This document shows positions 33,889-41,007 of a DNA stretch of 64,000 nt, in pieces. The DNA comes from Acidobacteria bacterium Ga0077553 (GTDB lineage Bacteria; Acidobacteriota; Terriglobia; Bryobacterales; Bryobacteraceae), in the NCBI GenBank assembly GCA_001464575.1, contig LNFE01000131.1, forward strand, positions 1-64,000, in the 5' to 3' direction. The number at the start of each line of letters is the position of its first letter. The first letter of the stretch is position 1. Under the pieces are notes generated by a model. That model did no database searches and was not told where the DNA came from. It saw nothing but the letters and a program-made list of their open reading frames with translations. The translations under genes and the position numbers were made by a program.

Positions 33889-35278
33889 TCGCCGTTTTTT
33901 CCTGCGCCACGGCGTGGCCGCCACGCTGGCCGCGCTGCACGGCAATAGCCCCCGGCTGCTTTCGGCGCCGCGTTCGGGGAAAGCCGATAGCATGATCCTG
34001 CTCTGGATGGCCGGGGGCATGGCGCAGACCGAGACGTTCGACCCGAAGCGTTACACTCCCTATGAATCCGGGCTGCCGAGCGACCGGGTGCTTTCCACCT
34101 TCAAGCCGATCCCGACGGCCATTGACGGGGTGCAGATCTCGGAGGGCCTCGAGAAGATCGCGAGCGTCATGGACCGCGGGACGCTGATCCGGTCCCACCG
34201 GGTGGGCGATTTGGGCTTCATTCTCCACTCGCGCCACCAGTACCACTGGCACACCGGCTACGCGCCGCCGCAGAGCGTGGCGTGCCCGCACTTTGGCGCG
34301 TTTGTGGCGCGGACGTTGGGCAAGAAGAACCCGGACATTCCGGCGTTTCTCTCGATTGGGCAGAACCTCGAGATTGGCGGCGAGTCCGACGCCGTGAAGG
34401 CGTTCCACACGGCGGGTTTCCTGGGCGCGGAGTACGGCCCATTTCATATAGTCGACCCCCGCGATGCGGTGGCGGTGACGCGGCCGAACGAGCTGATTGG
34501 CCAGAGCCGGTTTTCGAGCCGGCGGGAGCTGCACCGGAAGCTGTTGGCGGCGTCGCCGATTCAGCAGGGCAGCGACGCGCAGAAAGAGAGCTTCTTGAAC
34601 TCACTCGACAACGCGCACCGGCTGCTGACCTCGCCGGCGGCGAAGGCGTTCGACCTGTCGCTCGAGCCCGAGAAGGTTTACAACACGTACAACACCTCGC
34701 GGTTCGGCCTGGGCTGTTTGCTGGCGCGGCGGTTGGTGGAGGCTGGCGCCCGGTTCATCGAGGTGACCACCGAGTACATCCCGTTCCGCTTCTGGGATAC
34801 GCATGAGAACGGTCACACGCGGGTGCGCGGCATGAAGCAGACGATTGACGCGCCGATTGCGCAGTTGATTCTCGATCTCGAACAGCGCGGGCTGCTCGAT
34901 ACGACGCTGGTGGTGGTGGCGACGGAGTTTGGCCGCGACATGATGACCGAAGGCAAGCCGGGGCTCGAAGTGAAGAACCAGGTGACGGTGCCGGAGGTGA
35001 TGACGGATTTGAAGCACTACGGCATGCACCGCCACTTTACGGACGCGGTGAGCGTGCTTGCGTTTGGCGGCGGAATCAAGAAGGGCTCCGTCTACGGGGA
35101 GACCGCGCCCGAGCGCCCGTGCAAGACGATTAAGGACCCGATCGGCATCGAAGACCTGCACGCGACCCTTTATTCGGCCCTCGGCATCGCTCCGGACACA
35201 AAATACGAAATCGAACAGCGTCCCTTCTACGTCACTAAAGACGGCAAGGGAAAAGTTCACAACCGTCTCTTTACTTGA
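33878..35278 (+). CDS. DUF1501 protein with Tat-type signal
   Basis: 466 residues. The N-terminus SIDRRFFLRHGVAATLAALH has RR followed by a hydrophobic stretch. The sulfatase-like DUF1501 fold is shown by SMILLWMAGGMAQTETFDP, HSRHQYHWHTGYAPP, ARLLARRLVEAGARFIEVT-type GCLLARRLVEAGARFIEVTT and VVVATEFGRDMMTEGKPG. DUF1501 proteins are the constant partner of DUF1549/1553 cytochromes and may act on sulfated sugars; enzymatic activity has not been clearly established. The stop lies in the first of two tandem 13-base repeats. Confidence 0.88.
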   Translation: MSIDRRFFLRHGVAATLAALHGNSPRLLSAPRSGKADSMILLWMAGGMAQTETFDPKRYTPYESGLPSDRVLSTFKPIPTAIDGVQISEGLEKIASVMDRGTLIRSHRVGDLGFILHSRHQYHWHTGYAPPQSVACPHFGAFVARTLGKKNPDIPAFLSIGQNLEIGGESDAVKAFHTAGFLGAEYGPFHIVDPRDAVAVTRPNELIGQSRFSSRRELHRKLLAASPIQQGSDAQKESFLNSLDNAHRLLTSPAAKAFDLSLEPEKVYNTYNTSRFGLGCLLARRLVEAGARFIEVTTEYIPFRFWDTHENGHTRVRGMKQTIDAPIAQLILDLEQRGLLDTTLVVVATEFGRDMMTEGKPGLEVKNQVTVPEVMTDLKHYGMHRHFTDAVSVLAFGGGIKKGSVYGETAPERPCKTIKDPIGIEDLHATLYSALGIAPDTKYEIEQRPFYVTKDGKGKVHNRLFT

Positions 35279-35293
35279 ACTCTTTACTTGAAC
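35268..35293 (+). repeat. perfect 13-bp tandem duplication over the DUF1501 stop codon
   Basis: TCTTTACTTGAAC occurs at 35268-35280 and again at 35281-35293. The first copy contains the TGA stop (35276-35278). This looks like a recent slippage duplication with no coding effect. Confidence 0.85.
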
Positions 35294-35312
35294 ACCCCGG
35301 CTTAAACACTCA

Positions 35313-35891
35313 ATGTCATCTATTGCTACTCAACTCGGCGATGCCGGCCAGACCAGCCTCGTCGGCGGACAACGCGTCTCCAAGGGCGCGCTGCGCGTCG
35401 AATCCTACGGAACGGTCGACGAGCTGAACGCTGCGCTGGGCTTTGCCCGGTCGATCTGCGCCGACGAGGTGATCGCCGCGGCGACGCTGGCCATTCAGCA
35501 GGAGCTTTTTCAGGTGGGAGCGGCGTTGGCCACCCCGCCGGATGCCCGCAAGGGGGATCCGCCGGTAACGCAGCCGATGGTGGACGCGCTAACGGCGCAG
35601 GTCCATGCTCTTGAGGCCATGCCGGGCTTGCTGAGCGATTGGTCGGTCCCGGGTGGCGACCCGGCCGGGGCTTCCTACGACCTGGCGCGGACGATTTGCC
35701 GCCGGGCCGAGCGCCATGTGGTACGGCTGGGCGAGGAGGAGGAGTTGGCGCCTCACGTGTTGGCGTATTTGAATCGGCTAAGCGATCTGCTTTGGCTGTT
35801 TGGACGGAAACTGGAGATCGAAGCGAAGGCGCAATCGGCCCTTCGCGAGCTAAATGCAAAGCCAGGGCCGCGGTGGTCGCGCGCCTGGTAA
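35313..35891 (+). CDS. PduO-type ATP:cob(I)alamin adenosyltransferase
   Basis: 192 residues, the normal length. TSLVGGQRVSKGALRVESYG and GTVDELNAALGFARSI form the N-terminal ATP site. WSVPGGDPAGASYDLARTIC followed by RRAERHVVRL, and YLNRLSDLLWLFGRKLE, complete the PduO five-helix family motif. The enzyme transfers the adenosyl group of ATP to cobalamin to make coenzyme B12. No other cobalamin gene lies close by. It follows the DUF1501 gene by 34 bases and may be read through from it. Confidence 0.93.
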   Translation: MSSIATQLGDAGQTSLVGGQRVSKGALRVESYGTVDELNAALGFARSICADEVIAAATLAIQQELFQVGAALATPPDARKGDPPVTQPMVDALTAQVHALEAMPGLLSDWSVPGGDPAGASYDLARTICRRAERHVVRLGEEEELAPHVLAYLNRLSDLLWLFGRKLEIEAKAQSALRELNAKPGPRWSRAW

Positions 35892-35946
35892 ACGTGAAAT
35901 AACACCTGCGCGAGGTGTAACCCAAAAATAACCTATTTGCTGCCTC

Positions 35947-35975
35947 TTGCAATCCTTTTGAGGTCTGTGTACACT
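35947..35975 (+). promoter_or_regulatory. promoter of the aromatic attenuator / DAHP synthase gene
   Basis: TTGCAA (35947-35952) and TACACT (35970-35975) are separated by 17 bp, the ideal spacing. Transcription would begin around 35982-35983, one or two bases before the leader-peptide ATG at 35984. This is the best -35/-10 pair seen in the window. Confidence 0.6.
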
Positions 35976-35983
35976 AGGTTCAG

Positions 35984-36067
35984 ATGTCAGCCCCGGGCGC
36001 CAACTTTCCCACGTTTCGATTTTGGTGGTATTACCAGATCGAGCGAGTGGCGTTGGCCCAGCGGTAG
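35984..36067 (+). CDS. aromatic-rich leader peptide of an attenuator
   Basis: A 27-codon ORF (ATG 35984, TAG 36065-36067) in a different frame from the downstream gene. Codons 8-17 read [10 protein letters not shown], so seven of ten are aromatic: three Phe, two Trp, two Tyr. Such density is the hallmark of leader peptides that sense charged tRNA through ribosome stalling. An in-frame stop at 35975 makes 35984 the only start. There is no Shine-Dalgarno, and the predicted transcription start is 1-2 nt upstream, so it is probably translated as a leaderless mRNA. It is followed by a terminator and DAHP synthase. Confidence 0.85.
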   Translation: MSAPGANFPTFRFWWYYQIERVALAQR

Positions 36068-36104
36068 GACAAAAAAGTTCTTAACCCTAAACCCAACCCA
36101 CTCG
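36044..36104 (+). promoter_or_regulatory. antiterminator of the aromatic attenuator
   Basis: Bases 36044-36050 (CGAGTGG) pair with 36098-36104, and 36052-36056 (GTTGG) with 36093-36097, with C36051 bulged: 12 pairs in all. This uses the whole 5' arm of the terminator, so the two structures exclude each other. The 5' strand lies at the end of the leader ORF, just downstream of the aromatic codons (36005-36034). A ribosome stalled on those codons leaves it free; a ribosome at the stop codon covers it. A competing 1:2 pairing (35999-36004 with 36052-36057, and 36009-36012 with 36047-36050) can sequester it when the leader is untranslated. Confidence 0.75.
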
Positions 36105-36119
36105 GAAGAGTGGGTTTTT
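36095..36119 (+). terminator. intrinsic terminator (attenuator) before DAHP synthase
   Basis: CCCACTC (36097-36103), a GGAA tetraloop and GAGTGGG (36108-36114) make a perfect 7-bp stem, extendable by AA/TT to nine, followed by TTTTT at 36115-36119. It lies 28 bases after the leader stop codon and 42 bases before the DAHP synthase ATG. Confidence 0.88.
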
Positions 36120-36161
36120 CGCGTTTTGGGGAGATCCGTTCTTTCGAGGCAGAAGAAAACC

Positions 36162-37211
36162 ATGATCATTTCTATGAAAATCCACAGCACCAAGGAAGAT
36201 ATCGAAGCCGTATGCGACCGCATCCGCCACTTTGGTTACAAAATCCATGCCATCGAAGGAGAGGAGCGCTGCGTAATCGGAGTCGTCGGTGTCGGTGACG
36301 TCACCAACTGCCTGGAGTCGCTCGAGGCGATGCCCCAGGTGGAGAAGGCCGTCCGCATCTCCGCGCCCTACAAGTTTGTTTCGAAAGAGTATAAGTCCGC
36401 TCCAACGGTGATCACGGTGCGCACGCACGCCGGGCCGATCGAGATTGGCGGCGATGACTTCGTAATGATGGCGGGGCCCTGCTCGGTAGAGAACGAAAAG
36501 CAGATTATGGAGTCCGCCTACGCCGTAGCGGAGGCCGGGGCGCAGATTCTGCGCGGTGGCGCGTTCAAACCGCGCACCTCGCCTTACGACTTCCAGGGCA
36601 TGGAAGGCGATGGCTTGAAGCTGCTGGCCAAGGCGCGCGAGGCAACCGGCCTGGCCATCATCACCGAAGTGATGGCCGAAAAGGACGTGGACCTGGTGGC
36701 CGAGTACGCCGACATTCTGCAGATTGGTGCGCGGAACATGCAGAACTTTGCGCTGCTGAAGCGGCTGGGTTCCTGCGGCCGTCCGATCATGCTGAAGCGC
36801 GGACTGAGCGCGCAGATCAAAGAGCTGCTGATGTCGGCCGAGTACATTGTGGCGCATGGCAACCCGAACATCATGCTGTGCGAACGCGGCATCCGTACCT
36901 TCGAAACCGCCACGCGCAACACCTGCGACATTACGGCCGTTTCGGTGCTGGACGAGTTGACCCATTTGCCGGTGATCCTCGATCCTTCGCACGCGGTGGG
37001 CAAACGTAGTCTGGTTCCACCCCTCTGCCGCGCGGGCGTGGCGATTGGCGCCGATGGTCTCATCGTCGAAACCCACCCGTGCCCGGAAAAGGCTGTCAGC
37101 GACGGGGCCCAAAGCCTGACGCTGGACCAATTCCGCAAGATGATGAAGGAGTTGGCGCCTTACATCGCCCTCTGGAAGAACGCACGCGTGGGAGAGGCCG
37201 TCACTGTATAA
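36162..37211 (+). CDS. aroF: 3-deoxy-7-phosphoheptulonate (DAHP) synthase with N-terminal ferredoxin-like regulatory domain
   Basis: 349 residues from ATG 36162; the frame is open further upstream through the attenuator but is not coding there. Residues 1-75 ([20 protein letters not shown] and so on) form the ferredoxin-like regulatory domain of type I-beta enzymes. The barrel has [68 protein letters not shown] and [15 protein letters not shown]. It condenses phosphoenolpyruvate with erythrose-4-phosphate, the first shikimate step. Transcription is apparently controlled by the aromatic attenuator just upstream, and the N-terminal domain suggests additional allosteric feedback. Confidence 0.95.
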   Translation: MIISMKIHSTKEDIEAVCDRIRHFGYKIHAIEGEERCVIGVVGVGDVTNCLESLEAMPQVEKAVRISAPYKFVSKEYKSAPTVITVRTHAGPIEIGGDDFVMMAGPCSVENEKQIMESAYAVAEAGAQILRGGAFKPRTSPYDFQGMEGDGLKLLAKAREATGLAIITEVMAEKDVDLVAEYADILQIGARNMQNFALLKRLGSCGRPIMLKRGLSAQIKELLMSAEYIVAHGNPNIMLCERGIRTFETATRNTCDITAVSVLDELTHLPVILDPSHAVGKRSLVPPLCRAGVAIGADGLIVETHPCPEKAVSDGAQSLTLDQFRKMMKELAPYIALWKNARVGEAVTV

Positions 37212-37228
37212 CGGTGTAAGCTTTATCC

Positions 37229-38146
37229 ATGCGTTTTCGCTGGCATAACTGGACAGCCGCCCTGCTGGTGGTGGTCGCTTGCGCGGCCATCGCCGGCGGG
37301 TTAATTTGGAACCGTTCGCGCAAGGTGCCCGGGCTGGCGGAGCGAATGAACCGGCTGCCGGCTGGAACGAGTGCGATCTATATTGACCTGGAGAGTCTGC
37401 GCTCCAACGGGTTGCTCGCTTTGGTTTCCGGCCAGAATGTGACGGAAGACGAAGACTACCGGGCTTTCGTCGCTTCGACGGGCTTTGACTATCGCGCCGA
37501 TCTCGATTCCGCGCTCGTCGGATTTGCCAACTCCGAAGTGTTTATCGTGGCCACGGGCCGTTTTGACTGGAAGGCCATTCAGGAGCATACCAAGCGGGCA
37601 AGCGGCGTTTGCCGCAATGGCGTATGCCGCATGCCGGCGACGACACCCAAACGGTTCGTCTCTTTCGTCCCGCTGCACAATTCGATGATTGGAATGGCGG
37701 TTTCGGCAGACGATTGGGCAGTTACGAAACTGCAGGACAAGATTCCCAACCCGCTCTCGCCGCCCGATGCACCCATGTGGGCAGGAGCCTCCGGGGAATC
37801 GCTGCGTGGGAACGAGTCCTTACCGGCGGGCACGCGACTTTTCGTCAAGGCGTTGGGCGATGCCAAGGTGGCGACGCTGGGACTTCATACGGCGGGTGAG
37901 GGCGCGGAACTGCGTCTGCGCGCCGAGTGCGCTACGGACGGGGCCGCGACGGGCTTAGAAAGCCAACTGCGCGGCGTGACCGAGGTCTTTCGCAAGTATC
38001 TCGAAAATGTCCAGCAGAAGCCGAATCCTTCCGACCTGAGTGGGATTCTGACGAGCGGAACCTTCGCCCGGGAGGGCACCGTGGTGACGGGCCGTTGGGC
38101 GGTCAACCGTGGGTTCCTTGAAAAGCTGCTAAGTGGCCAACTGTAG
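37229..38146 (+). CDS. membrane-anchored protein of unknown function
   Basis: 305 residues with one N-terminal membrane helix (WTAALLVVVACAAIAGGLIW, about 8-27) and the rest probably outside the cytoplasm. The body reads like two related alpha/beta halves (IYIDLESLRSNGLLALVSGQ; ALVGFANSEVFIVATGRFDW) with a CRNGVC pair near residue 128 that could form a disulfide. I do not recognise the family. TAAGCT lies six bases before the ATG. The sugar-kinase gene starts directly after its stop (TAGATG), suggesting coupled translation. Confidence 0.7.
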   Translation: MRFRWHNWTAALLVVVACAAIAGGLIWNRSRKVPGLAERMNRLPAGTSAIYIDLESLRSNGLLALVSGQNVTEDEDYRAFVASTGFDYRADLDSALVGFANSEVFIVATGRFDWKAIQEHTKRASGVCRNGVCRMPATTPKRFVSFVPLHNSMIGMAVSADDWAVTKLQDKIPNPLSPPDAPMWAGASGESLRGNESLPAGTRLFVKALGDAKVATLGLHTAGEGAELRLRAECATDGAATGLESQLRGVTEVFRKYLENVQQKPNPSDLSGILTSGTFAREGTVVTGRWAVNRGFLEKLLSGQL

Positions 38147-39016
38147 ATGCGGGTCATCGTTCTGGGCAGCTTGGTTTGGGACACGCTGGCCGGACCGGTG
38201 GAAGGGTTGGAGTGGGACACGACGCGTTGGGTGGAGGGGATGACCGCTGGATTGGGCGGTAATGGCGGAACCACGGCTTTTGCCTTCGGCAAGTTCACCC
38301 GCGGGACCCCGCACAGCGTGGCGCTGCTGAGTGTCCGGGGGGACGATGCGGCCGGGCAATGGCTCGAGCAACGGCTGCGGGAGGTGGACGTCGACTGCCG
38401 GTTCCTGCAGACCTTGCGGGGTGCCACCGCGGCGACCGTCGGGGTGTTCCATCCGGACGGCCGGCGGCAACTTTTTCACCATCCCGGCGTGAACGCCGAT
38501 GCGGCATTCTCGCTGCCACCCGGATTCGATCACCTGCACCTGGCAAATCCGTTCGCGCTGCCTATCGTGCGGCGCCATGCGGCCGCGCTGCTGCGCGAGG
38601 CCAAGGAGCGGGGCATGGCGACGTCGATGGACTTGGGATGGGACCGGCTGGGGGAGTGGGGGCAGGTCGTATATCCGTGCCTGCCGTTCACCGACGTGCT
38701 GTTGGCCAACGCCGCGGAGGCGGCGCGGGTGCCGGGCCCGTACGTGTGTCCGGTGATTGTGAAACGAGGGGCCGCAGGGTGCACGGTGGACGGGAGCGAA
38801 ATGCCGGGACTCCCCGTGGCGGTAGTGGATTCAACCGGAGCCGGAGACTGCTTCTGCGGCGGATTTTTGGCCGCCCGCGCCCGGGGGGAGAGTCTATGGG
38901 ATGCCGCCCGGTTTGCGAACGCCGCTGGGGCGTTGAGTGTGCGCCAGGCGGGAGCCACCGGAGCGCTTCTCGACTGGGAGGCTACGCAGGACTGGATGGC
39001 TCAGTTTAAGAAATAG
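38147..39016 (+). CDS. PfkB-family carbohydrate kinase
   Basis: 289 residues. The family C-terminal signature VDSTGAGDCFCGGFLAARA (about residues 224-242) holds the catalytic Asp of GAGD. GGNGGTTAFAFGKFT in the N-terminal half matches the first PfkB signature. It phosphorylates a sugar or sugar acid using ATP; the substrate cannot be assigned. Its start abuts the preceding stop, and its 3' end overlaps the convergent mqnC gene by 16 bases. Confidence 0.87.
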   Translation: MRVIVLGSLVWDTLAGPVEGLEWDTTRWVEGMTAGLGGNGGTTAFAFGKFTRGTPHSVALLSVRGDDAAGQWLEQRLREVDVDCRFLQTLRGATAATVGVFHPDGRRQLFHHPGVNADAAFSLPPGFDHLHLANPFALPIVRRHAAALLREAKERGMATSMDLGWDRLGEWGQVVYPCLPFTDVLLANAAEAARVPGPYVCPVIVKRGAAGCTVDGSEMPGLPVAVVDSTGAGDCFCGGFLAARARGESLWDAARFANAAGALSVRQAGATGALLDWEATQDWMAQFKK

Positions 39017-40041
39017 GTCCGGTAGAGGGTATCGCGCTGCTTGGGGACGAAGCCGGCATCGCGGATGATGCGGCGGAGATCCTCCTCGGAGGCGTGGAAG
39101 TTGGCCCCAGCCTGGGAGACGACGTTCTCCTCGAGCATAATGCTGCCGACATCGTTGCCGCCGAAGCGGAGGCCGAGTTGGCAGACCTTCAAGCCTTGGG
39201 TGACCCAGGAGGTTTGAATGTTGGTGATGTTGTCGAGGAAGAGGCGGCACACGGCGAGCGTCCGGAGGAACTCGACGCTGGTGGCTTCCTCCTTCACGAA
39301 GCGGCCCAGGGAGGTGTTGTCGCGCTGAAAGCTCCAGGGGATGAACGCCGTGAAGCCGCCGGTCTCGTCCTGCAACTGGCGGAGCACGTTGAGGTGGTGA
39401 ACCCGATGCGCGAGGGTCTCGCCGCAGCCCCACATCATGGTGGCGGTGGTGCGGACGCCGAGTTGGTGAGCGGTGCGATGGACGCTGAGCCACTCCTCGG
39501 TATTGCACTTCAGGCGGGCGATGCGGTGGCGGACCTCGTCATGGAGGATCTCGGCTCCGGCGCCGGGGATGGAGTCCATACCGGCGTCGCGGAGGCGGGC
39601 GATGGTGTCGTGGAGGCTGAGGCCGCTGATTTGGGCGATGTTAAGGATTTCCGGGGCGGAGAGGACGTGCAGGTGAATCTTGAAGCGCTGCTTGATGGCG
39701 CCAAACAGGTCTTCGTACCACTCGACGGGGAGATCCGGGTGAAGACCGCCCTGCATCAGGACGCCAGTGCCGCCGACATCGAGCGTCTCTTGGATTTTCG
39801 AGAAGATCACTTCCTGGGGATGGACGTAGGCCTCGTCGTGTCCCTTGGCGCGATAGAAGGCGCAGAAGCTGCAGTATTCGGTGCAGACGTTGGTGTAGTT
39901 GATGTTGCGGTCGATAATGTAAGAGGCGATGTTGTGCGGATGGTGGCGTCGGCGGGCGGCGTCGGCGGCCATGCCGAGGCCGATGAGGTCGGTGTCAGCG
40001 AAGAGAGAAAGGGCTTCGTCGGTGGAGATTCGGGTGCTCAT
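39001..40041 (-). CDS. mqnC: cyclic dehypoxanthinyl futalosine synthase (radical SAM), menaquinone futalosine pathway
   Basis: 346 residues. The radical-SAM cluster motif is CTEYCSFCAF (CxxxCxxC, about residues 53-60). VLMQGGLHPDLPVEWYEDLF, SIPGAGAEILHDEVR and TTATMMWGCGETLAHRVHHL are typical of MqnC rather than the CofH or MqnE branches. It cyclises dehypoxanthine futalosine during menaquinone synthesis. Its ATG overlaps the TGA of mqnA by four bases, so the two pathway genes are coupled. Confidence 0.92.
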   Translation of the reverse strand: MSTRISTDEALSLFADTDLIGLGMAADAARRRHHPHNIASYIIDRNINYTNVCTEYCSFCAFYRAKGHDEAYVHPQEVIFSKIQETLDVGGTGVLMQGGLHPDLPVEWYEDLFGAIKQRFKIHLHVLSAPEILNIAQISGLSLHDTIARLRDAGMDSIPGAGAEILHDEVRHRIARLKCNTEEWLSVHRTAHQLGVRTTATMMWGCGETLAHRVHHLNVLRQLQDETGGFTAFIPWSFQRDNTSLGRFVKEEATSVEFLRTLAVCRLFLDNITNIQTSWVTQGLKVCQLGLRFGGNDVGSIMLEENVVSQAGANFHASEEDLRRIIRDAGFVPKQRDTLYRTYFLN

Positions 40042-40782
40042 AGGGAGAGGGCGGGCTCCAAAGTGGCGGCCAGGCTGAGATAGGTTTCGAGACCTTGCAG
40101 TTCGCGCGGTCCAATGGTGAAACGGATGTGAGTCGTGAGGTACTCGCGAACGAGGTTGCGGGGCAGACCGCGGCGGTCGGCTTGATGGTCGATGATCTCG
40201 GGGAGCCTTTCTTCGCCGTAGTGCCAGGAGCCGTCAAAAAGAGTGGAGGCGTCCGGCGGGAGGTTGGGCCCGGCCCAGCGTGCGAAGACCATGGGCAGAC
40301 CGGTGAGATCCTTCCAGGCGGCGCCGAGATCGAGGTATTCGTAGGGGTGGCGTTCCGGTTGAACCCGGAGCGCGGCGTCGCCGATAAGCAGGGCGGCATC
40401 GGCTTCGGCCAGCATGGGGGCGAGTTGGGGTCGCATAACGACCAGTTCGGGTTCCACTCCGAAGCGCTCACGGAGGAGAACGCGGGTGAGCGACGCGCCG
40501 GATGTCTTTCCATCCGGTTTTGGTGAACAGCAGAATGCTACGGACGGCGCCATCACAGGCGATACCGGTTCCGGGAACGGCGGGGAGGTTTTGGCGGGCC
40601 GCTTCGATAACGGGGATCAGGCCGATGTCGGCGGTGCCGTCCCGCAAGCGGTCTGCGCATTCCGAGGGGAGACAAAAAGTGAGATCGGCCAGTCCTTTTT
40701 GGGGGCCTTGGAGCATGCCCCAGACCAAAGGAACAGTGTTCAGATAACTGACTGCGGCGACGCGGGGCTTGTGCACTTCCAT
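40038..40782 (-). pseudogene. mqnA: chorismate dehydratase, broken by a small deletion with frameshift
   Basis: The 5' frame (from ATG 40782) gives RVAAVSYLNTVPLVWGML, LPSECADRLRDGTADIGLIP and GIACDGAVRSILLFTKTGWK, the MqnA N-half. At about 40490-40500 (GCGTCG on the minus strand) the frame shifts and continues ASLTRVLLRERFGVEPELVV, LLIGDAALR and YLDLGAAWKDLTGLPMVFA to TGA at 40038. Roughly eight to ten residues of the usual S/T-rich loop before TRVLL are missing at the junction, so a short deletion (not a multiple of three) fits. MqnA turns chorismate into 3-enolpyruvyl-benzoate, the first futalosine-pathway step. Loss is unlikely if the pathway is used. Confidence 0.88.
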
Positions 40783-41007
40783 CGTTCTAGATAACTAGAT
40801 GATAGCGAAGCGGGGCTTCGGTGCACTGTGTAAAAGAAATCCACAGAGAAAACCGCTCCATTTCTTTCACTCCATCTGAAGTGTTATCCTCAAACTGCCG
40901 ATATGCGATTACGGGAGCGAGCCGATGCCGCGCCGTACAATCGTCCCGCAAGGTGAAGTTCTGCTGGTCCAATCCTGGCACTTTCCGCACGCCGTTCCGA
41001 GAATCCT

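Noticed and set aside
36000-36120. T-box or tRNA-sensing riboswitch upstream of DAHP synthase
   Set aside because: There is no T-box core sequence or specifier loop; the aromatic leader ORF explains the region better.
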